The notes beneath the pieces were generated by a model. The model was not told the origin of the DNA, made no database searches, and worked only from the letters and a program-made list of their open reading frames with translations. A stretch of DNA of 64,000 nucleotides, from NCBI RefSeq assembly GCF_017163705.1, contig NZ_JAFIWB010000008.1:62001-126000 (forward strand), given 5' to 3'. The stretch comes from Xanthomonas bonasiae. GTDB taxonomy: Bacteria; Pseudomonadota; Gammaproteobacteria; Xanthomonadales; Xanthomonadaceae. Below, piece by piece: positions 1-9,983 of the stretch. The position numbers and the translations under genes were made by a program. Within the stretch, counting starts at the first letter, position 1. The number at the start of each line of letters is the position of its first letter.

Positions 1-75
1 ACCTGGCAGGGACGCTGGGCAAGGATGGGGAGCGGTGAGAAGGGTGCATCGCGACGATGACGCTGGCGTGGCCGC

Positions 76-1631
<1,556 letters not shown>

Positions 1632-1635
<4 letters not shown>

Positions 1636-2738
1636 CAGATGGTTTCCTCTACGGCGGCGGTGGCTGGCGGATGGGAGAGCGAAGACGCGGGGCGAGCGGG
1701 AGCGGGCGGGGCGGCGGCACGTTGGTTGCGAAGTCGCTCGGCATTGCGGCGGCGCGGCTTGCGTGGCGCGCGCGGGCGCACCTCCGACAGCAGCGTCGCC
1801 AGCACGCCGGCGTCGATGTTGCCACCGGACACCACCGCGCATTTGCGCTTGCCGGAGACGCGGCGGCCGGCCGCCAGGGCCAGCGCGCCGGCGCCCTCGG
1901 CGATGACGTGCTCCTCCAGCGCCAGGCGGACCAGCGTTTCGCGCAGTTCCGCCTCGCGCACGATCACCACGTCGTCGAGCAGGCTGGCGCACAGCCGGCG
2001 GGTGATGAACCCGGGGATTTTAACCTTGACGCCGTCGGCCAGGGTGGGCACCGGGTCGATCGCGCGGATATCGCCGCGGATCGCCCGCGCCATGGAATCC
2101 ACGCCCTCGACCTGCGCGCCGACGATGCGCACGCCCTGCGAGCGCAGCGCCAGGGCCACGCCGGAGGCCAGGCCGCCGCCGCCGATCGGCACGATGACCA
2201 CGTCCGGGGCGTGCGCGGCCAACTCGATGCCGACCGTGCCCTGGCCGGCGATCACGTCCGGGTCGTCGAACGCGGACAGGAAGCGGTAGCCGTTCTGCTC
2301 GGCCAGTTCGCGGGCGAAGGCGTAGGCCTCGTCGTAGCTGTCGCCATGCTGGCGCACGGTGGCGCCCCAGTGGGCGACGCCGGCGATCTTGGTCTGCGGC
2401 GCGCCGTGCGGCATCACCGTGATCGCCTGCACGCCCAGCCGGTGCGCGGCCCAGGCCACGCCCTGCGCATGGTTGCCGGCCGAGGCGCAGATGATGGTGC
2501 GCTCGTCGCCGCGCTCCAGCCCGGCCAGCAGCGCATTCAGCGCGCCGCGCACCTTGTAGGAGCCGGTGCGCTGCAGGTTCTCCAGCTTCAGCCACACGCC
2601 GAAACGCTCGGCGTAGTGCACCGGCGTCGGCGGCAGGTAGCGGCGCAGCCGCGCCTGCGCGGCCAGCACGTCGGCGACGCTGACCGCTACGTCGCCTACG
2701 TCGGGTTCCTGCGGGGCGGGGCGGCCGGTGTCAGGCAT
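1632..2738 (-). CDS. ilvA: threonine dehydratase without ACT domain
   Basis: PLP enzyme converting threonine to 2-oxobutanoate and ammonia, which feeds isoleucine synthesis. The PLP lysine is K62 in GSYKVRGAL, the phosphate loop is GGGGL at 186-190, and SGGN at 304-307 is typical of fold-type II. The catalytic core ends near residue 320 and is followed by a basic, Ala/Pro-rich 48-residue tail instead of the ACT-like regulatory domains of biosynthetic IlvA, so it is TdcB-like in size (368 aa) and probably not isoleucine-inhibited (inference). The operon position argues for a biosynthetic role. Start ATG at 2736-2738; an ATG at 2778-2780 is in frame, but the codons between them are made of GGGATT repeat sequence, so I rejected it. 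Confidence 0.88.
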
Positions 2739-2744
2739 GAAGGG

Positions 2745-2928
2745 GCCGGGATTGGGGATTGGGGAGTAGGGATTCGACATGCGAATCCTGTGCCCGAAGA
2801 AGCGACCTCCCTGGAAGAAGACTCCTCCGCGTGAGGGCATGGCGCTGGCGGATCGCCTGCGTGGCAGCGGCGACCGCGCCGTCGTCGGCGCGCTTGCCGA
2901 TTCCCGATTCCCGATTCCCCACTCCCAG
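2745..2928. repeat. inverted pair of GGGATT-type repeats between ilvM and ilvA
   Basis: Within the 195-base gap between ilvM and ilvA, a GGGATTGGGGATTGGGG tract with a second GGGATTCG lies at about 2749-2776. Its inverse, CGATTCCCGATTCCCGATTC, lies at about 2898-2922. The two arms could fold over ~120 bases of unique sequence in the operon mRNA. The same heptamer-type repeat recurs near 40475 and in inverted pairs at 43717-43833, which suggests a dispersed intergenic repeat rather than an operon-specific signal. Confidence 0.6.
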
Positions 2929-2933
2929 CCCGA

Positions 2934-3182
2934 TCATGGCACCACGTCCAACGCAGTCACCCGCACCGACTCGCAGTCGTACACCTTCTCCATCTGCAGG
3001 CGCAGGCTCTCGCCGGGGCGGGTGCCGTCCACCACCATCTGCAGGTGCCAGCGGCCGGCATCGTCGGCCACCGGCGCGCCGCTGATCGACAGCGGCGCGA
3101 AGCCGCGCCGTTCGGCCATGCCGATCGCGCGCAGCAGCGCGCCTTCGGCCGGCTTCAGCACCAGGTCAAGCTGGTATCGCAT
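2934..3182 (-). CDS. ilvM: acetolactate synthase small subunit, IlvM type
   Basis: An 82-residue single ACT-like domain of IlvM size, starting MRYQLDLVLKPAEGALLRAI. The partner large subunit is encoded immediately upstream and the two reading frames overlap by 17 bases (3166-3182), which fits coupled translation of a two-subunit enzyme. In the family the small subunit activates the catalytic subunit and sets valine sensitivity. Function rests on size, ACT-like pattern and context; sequence similarity between IlvM proteins is low, so the symbol is less certain than for the large subunit. Confidence 0.85.
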   Translation of the reverse strand: MRYQLDLVLKPAEGALLRAIGMAERRGFAPLSISGAPVADDAGRWHLQMVVDGTRPGESLRLQMEKVYDCESVRVTALDVVP

Positions 3183-4887
3183 GGGGGATCTCCTGGCGCT
3201 GGGTCGCGGGGTTGCTCTCCAGCATGGTGCTGTTGGCGGTGTTCGGCGGCACCAGCGGCCACACGTTGGCGCGCGCGTCGATGGCCACGTGCAGCAGCGC
3301 CGGGCCCGGCTGCGCCAGCAGCTCGGCCAGCCCGTCCTCGACCTGGCCGCGCGCGGTGATGCGCTTGGCCGGGATGCCGAACACCTGCGCCAGCGCGGCG
3401 AAGTCCGGGTTGTCGGACAGGTCGATCTCGCTGTAGCGCTCGGCGAAGAACAGCTCCTGCCACTGCCGCACCATGCCCAGCGAACTGTTGTCCAGCAGCA
3501 CGATCTTCACCGGCAGCTTGCAGCGCGCGATGGTCACCAGCTCCTGCACGTTCATCATGAAACTGCCGTCGCCGCTGACCAGCACCACGGTGCGGTCGGG
3601 GCAGGCGAACTGCGCGCCCATCGCCGCCGGCAGGCCGAAGCCCATCGTGCCCAGCGCGCCGCTGGTCAGGTGGTTGCGCGGATGGTTGAAGCGGCAATGC
3701 TGGGCCACCCACATCTGGTGCTGGCCGACGTCGCAGGCGATCACGGTGTCGGCCGGGGCCAGCTCGCTCAGCCGCTTCAGCAGGCCGGGCGCGTAGATGT
3801 CGTCGCCCGGCGCGTCGTAGCGGGCGCCGAACTTCTCGCGATGGCCGACGCAGCGCGCGTGCCACGCCTCGCAGGTGCTGGTCGCCGCGCTCAGCGCGCG
3901 CAGCGCTTCGGCCACGTCGCCGGGCACGGCGATGTCGGCATGGCGCAGCTTGGAGATCTCGCAGGCGTCGGCATCCAGGTGGATGACCCGCGCGAACGGG
4001 GCGAACTCGGCCAGCTTGCCGGTGGCGCGGTCGTCGAAGCGCGCGCCGACCACGATCAGCAGGTCCGACTCCTGCACCGCCATGTTGGCGGCGCGGGTGC
4101 CGTGCATGCCGAGCATGCCCAGGTAGTGCGGATGCCCGTGCGGCAGTGCGCCCAGCCCGCGCAGGGTCAGCACGGTGGGGATGCGGGTGATGTCGACGAA
4201 CTGGCGGAACGCGTCCACCGCATCGGCCAGGGCGATGCCGCCGCCGCCGTAGATCACCGGCTTGTCGGCGCCGGCGATCGCCGCCAGCGCCTCGGCCAGG
4301 GCCGCGGCGTGCGGCGCCGGCGGGGTCGGCACCGCGGCCGGCACATGGTCGGGCAGGTGCGAGGCGTCGCCCAGTTGCACGTCCTTGGGCAGATCGATCA
4401 GCACCGGCCCCGGACGCCCTTCGCGGGCGATGCGGAACGCGTCGCGCACCACCTGCGGCAGGTCGTCCACGCGGCGCACCAGGAAGCTGTGCTTGACGAT
4501 CGGCAGGGTCAGCCCGAACACGTCCAGTTCCTGGAACGCGTCGGTGCCCAGCAGCGGCGTGGCGACCTGCCCGGTCAGGCAGATCATCGGCACCGAGTCC
4601 AGCATCGCGTCGGCGATGCCGGTGACCAGGTTGGAGGCGCCCGGACCGGACGTGGCGACGCAGACCCCAACTCGTCCGCTGGCGCGGGCGTAGCCGTTGG
4701 CGGCCAGCGCCGCGCCCTGCTCGTGGCGGACCAGGATGTGCTTGAGCTGGCTGTCTACCAGCGCGTCGTAGAACGGCATGATGGTGCCGCCCGGATAGCC
4801 GAACAGCGTGTCCACGCCTTCGGCTTCCAGGGCCTGCGTCAGCCAGCGCGCGCCGTTGCGGGGCGTGCCGTGAGCGGAGGAGTTCAT
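3166..4887 (-). CDS. ilvG: acetolactate synthase large (catalytic) subunit
   Basis: ThDP- and FAD-dependent enzyme that makes 2-acetolactate or 2-aceto-2-hydroxybutanoate in valine/leucine and isoleucine synthesis. The ThDP-activating glutamate is E56 in ILVRHEQGAA. The FAD/central domain is intact, and GDGSFMMNVQELVTIARC in the C-terminal third is the ThDP/Mg motif. At 573 aa it has full length. ATG at 4885-4887. It lies 43 bases downstream of ilvC and overlaps ilvM, so it forms part of one transcript controlled by the ilv leader at about 6.0-6.2 kb. The symbol ilvG is used rather than ilvB because of the paired ilvM-type subunit. Confidence 0.94.
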   Translation of the reverse strand: MNSSAHGTPRNGARWLTQALEAEGVDTLFGYPGGTIMPFYDALVDSQLKHILVRHEQGAALAANGYARASGRVGVCVATSGPGASNLVTGIADAMLDSVPMICLTGQVATPLLGTDAFQELDVFGLTLPIVKHSFLVRRVDDLPQVVRDAFRIAREGRPGPVLIDLPKDVQLGDASHLPDHVPAAVPTPPAPHAAALAEALAAIAGADKPVIYGGGGIALADAVDAFRQFVDITRIPTVLTLRGLGALPHGHPHYLGMLGMHGTRAANMAVQESDLLIVVGARFDDRATGKLAEFAPFARVIHLDADACEISKLRHADIAVPGDVAEALRALSAATSTCEAWHARCVGHREKFGARYDAPGDDIYAPGLLKRLSELAPADTVIACDVGQHQMWVAQHCRFNHPRNHLTSGALGTMGFGLPAAMGAQFACPDRTVVLVSGDGSFMMNVQELVTIARCKLPVKIVLLDNSSLGMVRQWQELFFAERYSEIDLSDNPDFAALAQVFGIPAKRITARGQVEDGLAELLAQPGPALLHVAIDARANVWPLVPPNTANSTMLESNPATQRQEIPHAIPA

Positions 4888-4930
4888 ACGGTGGCGACCT
4901 TTCGGTGAAAGCGGGTGGGGGAGCCGCGGG

Positions 4931-5941
4931 TTACGCGGCTTGCTGGCCGGTCGCGGCCGGCTTGGCGGCAGCGGCGTCGCCGTTCAGCCAGACCATCTTG
5001 GCGCGCAGCTGCTTGCCGACCACTTCGATCGGGTGCTCCAGGTCGGCCTGCTTGAACTTGTTGTAGTTCGGCAGGCCGGCTTCGTATTCGGCGACCCAGT
5101 TCTTGGTGAAGGTGCCGTTCTGGATGTCGGTCAGCACGTCGCGCATGCGCTCCTTGGTGGCCGCGTCGATGACCCGCGGGCCGCTGACGTAGTCGCCGTA
5201 CTGCGCGGTCTCGGAGACGAACTCGAGCATGCGGGTGATGCCGCCTTCGTAGAACAGGTCCACGATCAGCTTCAGTTCGTGCAGCACTTCGTAGTAGGCG
5301 ATTTCCGGCTGGTAGCCGGCTTCCACCAGCACTTCGAAGCCGGCCTGGACCAGCGACGAGGCGCCGCCGCACAGCACCGCCTGCTCGCCGAACAGGTCGG
5401 TCTCGGTCTCTTCCTTGAAGGTGGTCTTGATCAGGTTGGCGCGCGCGCCGCCCAGGCCGGCGGCGTACTCGAGCGCGAACTGCTCGGCCTTGCCGCTCTT
5501 GTCCTGATACACCGCCCAGATGCACGGCACGCCGCGGCCGATCTCGTACTCGCGGCGCACCAGCGCGCCCGGGCCCTTCGGCGCGACCAGCACCACGTCC
5601 AGGTCGGCGCGCGGCTTGATCATGTCGAAATGCACGTTCAGCCCGTGCGCGAACAGCAGGCAGGCGCCCTGCTTCATGTTCGGCGCCAGCACCTCGTCGT
5701 ACAGCTTCTTCTGCACCATGTCCGGGGTCAGCACCGCGACCAGGTCGGCGTCCTTGACCGCCTCGGCGGGGCTCTTCACCACGAAGCCGTCGGCCTGCGC
5801 CTTGGCTTCGGTCGGACCGCCCGCGCGCAGGCCGACGGTGACGTCGAAGCCGGACTCGCGCAGGTTCAGCGCGTGGGCGCGGCCCTGGCTGCCGTAACCG
5901 ACGATGGCGATCTTGGTGGTGGGCTGGGCGGAACTGGTCAT
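4931..5941 (-). CDS. ilvC: ketol-acid reductoisomerase
   Basis: NADPH-dependent, Mg-requiring isomeroreductase that turns acetohydroxy acids into dihydroxy acids in valine, leucine and isoleucine synthesis. The Rossmann loop [13 protein letters not shown] starts at residue 15. The knotted C-terminal domain has the acidic metal-ligand region beginning [12 protein letters not shown]. At 336 aa it is a class I (short) enzyme of normal length. It is the first structural gene after the leader/attenuator, so it should be the gene most directly controlled by branched-chain aminoacyl-tRNA supply. ilvD and ilvE are not in the window. Confidence 0.95.
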   Translation of the reverse strand: MTSSAQPTTKIAIVGYGSQGRAHALNLRESGFDVTVGLRAGGPTEAKAQADGFVVKSPAEAVKDADLVAVLTPDMVQKKLYDEVLAPNMKQGACLLFAHGLNVHFDMIKPRADLDVVLVAPKGPGALVRREYEIGRGVPCIWAVYQDKSGKAEQFALEYAAGLGGARANLIKTTFKEETETDLFGEQAVLCGGASSLVQAGFEVLVEAGYQPEIAYYEVLHELKLIVDLFYEGGITRMLEFVSETAQYGDYVSGPRVIDAATKERMRDVLTDIQNGTFTKNWVAEYEAGLPNYNKFKQADLEHPIEVVGKQLRAKMVWLNGDAAAAKPAATGQQAA

Positions 5942-6000
5942 GGTGCGGATTTCCTCGGGACGGTGTGGGTAGGAAGGGAAGCTTGCGTTTCGCGGTTACT

Positions 6001-6036
6001 AAAATGAAAAACCCCGCGCCGTTGCCGGTGCGGGGT
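6001..6036 (-). terminator. ilv operon attenuator (intrinsic terminator)
   Basis: Read on the minus strand, a GC-rich stem (CCCCGC at 6030-6035 paired with GCGGGG at 6012-6017, with an ACCGG-type interior) is followed directly by TTTTTCATTTT. It sits 27 bases after the leader-peptide stop codon and about 60 bases before ilvC. This is the expected place for an attenuator, so I read it as a regulated terminator rather than the end of an upstream gene. Confidence 0.85.
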
Positions 6037-6062
6037 CTGATCGAATCCAGGCTGCTTGTCGC

Positions 6063-6191
6063 TTACACGCCGGTTCGTCCCGCACTTGTGGGCGAGGTAA
6101 TAAGCACGAGTACGAGGAGCGACGCGGCGGCGTCCGCGCGCAGCGCGGCGGGCAGGCGGGTCGGCTTCGGGCTGGTGTGGCGATGCAACAT
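6063..6191 (-). CDS. ilvL: ilv leader peptide
   Basis: A 42-codon ORF (ATG at 6189-6191, TAA at 6063-6065) upstream of ilvC. Residues 25-32 read LLVLVLIT: CTC CTC GTA CTC GTG CTT ATT ACC at 6096-6119, so seven of eight codons are Leu, Val or Ile. Together with the downstream terminator this is the classic architecture for ribosome-mediated attenuation: stalling at the run when charged Leu/Val/Ile-tRNA is scarce would favour an antiterminator and read-through into ilvC. The peptide itself probably has no other role. No convincing Shine-Dalgarno sequence precedes it (see promoter entry). Confidence 0.88.
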   Translation of the reverse strand: MLHRHTSPKPTRLPAALRADAAASLLVLVLITSPTSAGRTGV

Positions 6192-6227
6192 GCAGCGAGA
6201 TAAACATGGCCTTTGCGGGGCTGTCAA
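6191..6227 (-). promoter_or_regulatory. predicted sigma-70 promoter of the ilv operon
   Basis: On the minus strand TTGACA (plus positions 6222-6227) is a perfect -35 box. Seventeen bases later comes TTTATC (6199-6204) as a weak -10, and seven bases after that the A of the leader ATG at 6191. Transcription could therefore start at or next to the leader start codon, giving a leaderless mRNA. The -35 match and spacing are direct observations; the start point is inferred. Confidence 0.6.
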
Positions 6228-6464
6228 CCCTGCCGCCGGCGCGCAACCGCGAATGTGCCGAAAGCCGCACCAACACAGCATCGTTACGCCTGAAACGGTG
6301 CGCCGGCGCAGTGCGCGCGCGGCCGATTGCGCGGAAAATCGGCGCGTCCCGGGCCTGCCACGCGGTGTCAACAGGCGGCCGCCCTCCTGCGGTAATCTGG
6401 CGCGGCTGCCACGGCCCGGCCGTTGCCGGCCACCTTCAATCACTCCCGTTCGACGATCCGGCGC

Positions 6465-7100
6465 ATGCATTCCGAATCTCTTCCCGTGGCGGTCGCTCCG
6501 CGCAAGGCCTCCGCGTCGGCCGTGGCCGAGAGCGAGCAGGTCACCAGCCTGCTGCAGCGCTGGCGCAGCGGCGACGCGCAGGCCGAAACGCAATTGCTGG
6601 AACTGGTCTATGCCGCGCTGCGCGAGATGGCCGCCGCGCGCATGGCGGCGCGCCAGGGCGACGCCTTGCTGCAGCCGACCGCGCTGGTCCACGAAGCCTT
6701 GCTGCGCATGCTCGACGCCGATGTGGAGTACCGCGACCGGGTGCATTTCTTCGCCCTGGCCTCGCTGAAGATGCGCGCGGTGCTGGTCGACTACGCGCGC
6801 GCCAACCTGGCCGCCAAGCGCGGCGGCGGGGCGATGATGATGACCCTGTCGCATGCCGACCGCGACGGCGCCGCGCCCAGCGAGGAATACCAGGTGCTGG
6901 CCCTGCACCAGTCGCTGCAGCGCTTCGCCGGTTTCGACCCGCGCGCGGCGCATGCGGTGGAGCTGGCCTATTTCGGCGGCATGACCCACGACGAGATCGC
7001 CTGCCTGCTGGAGGTGTCGGTGCCGACCGTCGAGCGCGACCTGCGCATCGCCCGCGCCTGGCTCAAGCGCGAACTCAGCGCCGATCCGGGCCGCCCATGA
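6465..7100 (+). CDS. ECF-type RNA polymerase sigma factor
   Basis: 211-residue sigma factor with region 2 (LLQRWRSGDAQAETQLLELV and on through QPTALVHEALLRML) and region 4 (FGGMTHDEIACLLEVSVPTV, helix-turn-helix). The pattern fits the ECF-like subfamily that is usually encoded with Ser/Thr kinases instead of anti-sigma factors. Its TGA overlaps the ATG of the kinase gene (ATGA at 7097-7100), so the two are co-translated and probably work together. By analogy with the EcfP/PknT and EcfK/PknS pairs, phosphorylation by the kinase may activate it (inference). I preferred ATG 6465 over an in-frame TTG at 6423. It is divergent from the ilv leader. Confidence 0.85.
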   Translation: MHSESLPVAVAPRKASASAVAESEQVTSLLQRWRSGDAQAETQLLELVYAALREMAAARMAARQGDALLQPTALVHEALLRMLDADVEYRDRVHFFALASLKMRAVLVDYARANLAAKRGGGAMMMTLSHADRDGAAPSEEYQVLALHQSLQRFAGFDPRAAHAVELAYFGGMTHDEIACLLEVSVPTVERDLRIARAWLKRELSADPGRP

Positions 7101-9847
7101 GCGAGGAACGCTGGCAACAGGTGCGCCAGCTGTTCGAATCGGTCTGCGACCTGCCGCCGGCGCAGTGGCAGCCGACCCTGGAGCGGCTCAGCCAGGATCC
7201 GGCGCTGGTGCAGGAGGCGCTGGCCCTGCTCGCCGCGCAGACCGTGCAGTTGCAGCAGTTGGCCGCGCCGTTGCGGGCGCTGGCCGGACGCATGGCCGCG
7301 CCGGAACTGGGCGTGGGCGACCGGCTCGGCCCGTGGCGGCTGACCCGCTTCCTGGCCAGCGGCGGCATGGGCAGCGTGTTCGTCGCCGAGCGCGCGGACG
7401 AGCAGTATCAGCGGCAGGTGGCGGTGAAACTGCTGCGTGGCCTGCCCGACGCGCTGACCGCGCAGCGGCTGGCCGCCGAACGGCAGATCCTGGCCAGCCT
7501 GCAGCATCCCAATATCGCGCGCCTGTACGACGGCGGCGCCACCCCGGGCGGGCAGCCGTACCTGGTGATGGAGTACGTCGACGGCATTGCCCTGGACCGC
7601 TATCTGCAAGAGCAGGCGCCGGACCTGCCGGCGCGGCTGCAGCTGTTCCTGCGCATCTGTCGCGCGGTGCAGGCGGCGCACCAGCGCCTGGTGCTGCATT
7701 GCGACCTGAAGCCGGGCAACGTGCTGGTGCGCGCCGACGGCGAGCCGGTGCTGCTGGACTTCGGCATCGCCCGGCTGCAGGACGCGGCCGACGGTGCCGA
7801 GCGCGGCCGCTTCTGCACGCCGCCCTACGCCAGCCCGGAACTGCTGGCCGGGCAGCCGGTGGGCGTGGCCGGCGACGTCTACAGCCTGGGCGTGATGCTG
7901 ATCGAAGTGCTGTCCGGGCAGCGCCTGCCGGCGCAGACCGGGGCCGGCGCGGCGTGTCCGCGGCCCAGCGCGCTGGCGCGGCTTCCTGCCTTGCGCCGGC
8001 GCCTGCGCGGCGATCTCGACGCGATCGCGGCCAAGGCCTGCGCGCAGGATCCGGCGCAGCGCTATGCCAACGTCGCCGAACTGGCCACCGATCTGCAGCG
8101 CCATCTCGGCCACCGCCCGGTGCAGGCGCGCCGCGGCGGCCGCCGCTATGCGCTGGCCCGCCTGCTGCGCCGGCGCTGGCGCGAAAGCGCGGTGGCTGCG
8201 GCGGTGCTGCTGCTCAGCGCCGGCTTCATGTGGCGCCTGCTGGAGACCCGCGCGCAGGCGCAGCGCGAGGCGGCGATCGCGCAGCAGGTCAGCCAGTTCA
8301 TGACCGACGCGTTCGATGCCGCCGACCCGCGCAGCCGCGGCGCGCAGGGCACCGCGACGATCAGCGCGCAGCAGGTGTTGGACCGCTCCGCCGCGCAGCT
8401 CGACCGGGGCCTGGCGCAATCGCCGGCCGTGCGCGCGCGGCTGCGCGCCACGCTCGGCCGCGCCTACCTGAACCTGGGCCAGGAAGCGCGTGCCGAGGCG
8501 TTGCTGCGCCAGGCCGCGCGCGAACTGGGCAGCGCCCAGGTGGACGAACCGGCGTCGGCATCGCAGGCGCTCAGCGACCTGGCGGTGCTGCTGTACAACC
8601 AAGATCATGGCGATGCGGCGCTGGCGGCGGCGACCGAGGCGCTGCGCCTGGCCGAACGCAGCGAAGCGCGCGACCCCCTGGCCAAGGCGACCAATGCGTT
8701 GGGCCTGGCCTTGAGCCGTGTCGGCCGCGCCGACGAGGCGGTGGCGATGCTGCAGCGTTCGCTGGCGCTGCGCATGCAGCCGGGAGTGAAGACCGACGGC
8801 GGCCCGTCGACGGCAATGCACAACCTGGGCCAGGTGTTCAAGGCCAAGGGCGACCAAGTGCAGGCCGAGCAGTGGTACCGGCGCGCGCTGGCGCTGAAGG
8901 AACGCGAATTCGGCGTGCGCAGCGTCGACTACCTGCACAGCGCCGAAGGCCTGGCGAAGGCGCTGGCCGCGCGTGGCGCCTTGCCCGAGGCGAGCGCGCT
9001 GATGCAGCGCAACCTGGAGCTGGCGCGCGCGCTGTACGGCGCGCACAGTCCGCTGCTGGCCGATGCGGAAAACGAACTGGCGTCGGTGTACCAGGATGCC
9101 GGCGATTTCGCCGCCGCACGCACGCACTATCTGCAGGCGCTGGCGATGCTGCCGGCGCTGGGCCTGGCGCAAAGCGTCGACCATGCGCGCTATCTCAACA
9201 ACCTGGCCACGCTCGAGGAATCGCGCGGCGACCTGGCGGCGGCCGAAGACCTGTATCGGCAGTCCTGGCAGATCCGCCGCCAGCGTCTGGACGCGGACGA
9301 TCCGATGACGCTCAACGCCGAAGGCAACCTCGGCCGCATGCTGCTGCGCCAGGACCGGCTGGGCGAGGCCGAGCCGCTGCTGCGGCATGCCTACGCGGGC
9401 ATGGCGCGGCTGTATCCCGCCGATCATCCGCGGCAACTGGTGCAGCGCCTGAGCCAGGTGGAGCTGCGCATGCGCCGCGGCGAGCTGGCGCGCGCGCAAC
9501 GCGAACTGGACGCGCTGCGGCCGGCGGCCGGCTGGCCATCGACGCAGCTGCAGCGGCGCCGCGACATGTTGGCCGCGGAACTGGCGCAGCGCGCCGGCGA
9601 CCGCGCCGCGGCGCTGCGCGGCTGGGAACGGGTGGTGCAGGCGAACCAGGCCGAACTGGGCAGCGCGGCGGTGCCCACCGCGATGGCGCGGGTGTCGCTG
9701 GCCGAAGCCCTGCTCGCCGTGGAGCGGCGCGACGAAGCGCGTGCGCAGCTGCAACAGGCGCGTCCGGTGCTGGTCGCGCAGCTGGCGCCGCAGGCCGAGT
9801 TGCTGCGGCGGCTGGACGCCGGGCAACAGACGCTGGCGCTGCGCTGA
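7097..9847 (+). CDS. transmembrane Ser/Thr protein kinase with TPR-rich C-terminal region
   Basis: 916 residues. Hanks-type kinase domain at about 80-340: glycine loop ASGGMGSVF (88-95), ATP lysine K111, catalytic loop HCDLKPGN (201-208), DFG at 221-223, APE-equivalent ASPE near 245. The catalytic loop has Cys where most kinases have Arg (HRD), a non-RD feature often linked to activation without activation-loop phosphorylation. A single membrane helix lies at about 364-382, followed by a ~500-residue stretch of TPR-like helical repeats that should be extracytoplasmic. It overlaps the sigma gene by four bases. It probably senses a periplasmic cue and phosphorylates the partner sigma factor; targets are unknown. 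Confidence 0.88.
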   Translation: MSEERWQQVRQLFESVCDLPPAQWQPTLERLSQDPALVQEALALLAAQTVQLQQLAAPLRALAGRMAAPELGVGDRLGPWRLTRFLASGGMGSVFVAERADEQYQRQVAVKLLRGLPDALTAQRLAAERQILASLQHPNIARLYDGGATPGGQPYLVMEYVDGIALDRYLQEQAPDLPARLQLFLRICRAVQAAHQRLVLHCDLKPGNVLVRADGEPVLLDFGIARLQDAADGAERGRFCTPPYASPELLAGQPVGVAGDVYSLGVMLIEVLSGQRLPAQTGAGAACPRPSALARLPALRRRLRGDLDAIAAKACAQDPAQRYANVAELATDLQRHLGHRPVQARRGGRRYALARLLRRRWRESAVAAAVLLLSAGFMWRLLETRAQAQREAAIAQQVSQFMTDAFDAADPRSRGAQGTATISAQQVLDRSAAQLDRGLAQSPAVRARLRATLGRAYLNLGQEARAEALLRQAARELGSAQVDEPASASQALSDLAVLLYNQDHGDAALAAATEALRLAERSEARDPLAKATNALGLALSRVGRADEAVAMLQRSLALRMQPGVKTDGGPSTAMHNLGQVFKAKGDQVQAEQWYRRALALKEREFGVRSVDYLHSAEGLAKALAARGALPEASALMQRNLELARALYGAHSPLLADAENELASVYQDAGDFAAARTHYLQALAMLPALGLAQSVDHARYLNNLATLEESRGDLAAAEDLYRQSWQIRRQRLDADDPMTLNAEGNLGRMLLRQDRLGEAEPLLRHAYAGMARLYPADHPRQLVQRLSQVELRMRRGELARAQRELDALRPAAGWPSTQLQRRRDMLAAELAQRAGDRAAALRGWERVVQANQAELGSAAVPTAMARVSLAEALLAVERRDEARAQLQQARPVLVAQLAPQAELLRRLDAGQQTLALR

Positions 9848-9983
9848 GCGGGCGCGCGGCGCACGCAGCGCCGATACGTGCGCGGTCGCAGGCGCTCCCG
9901 TCGAGAGGGCGGATACGCCGCCGCAGCTGCGCGCGCGGCTCCGCTCGGGTAGGGTGGCGCGGTATCCGCTGTGGGGAATGCGC

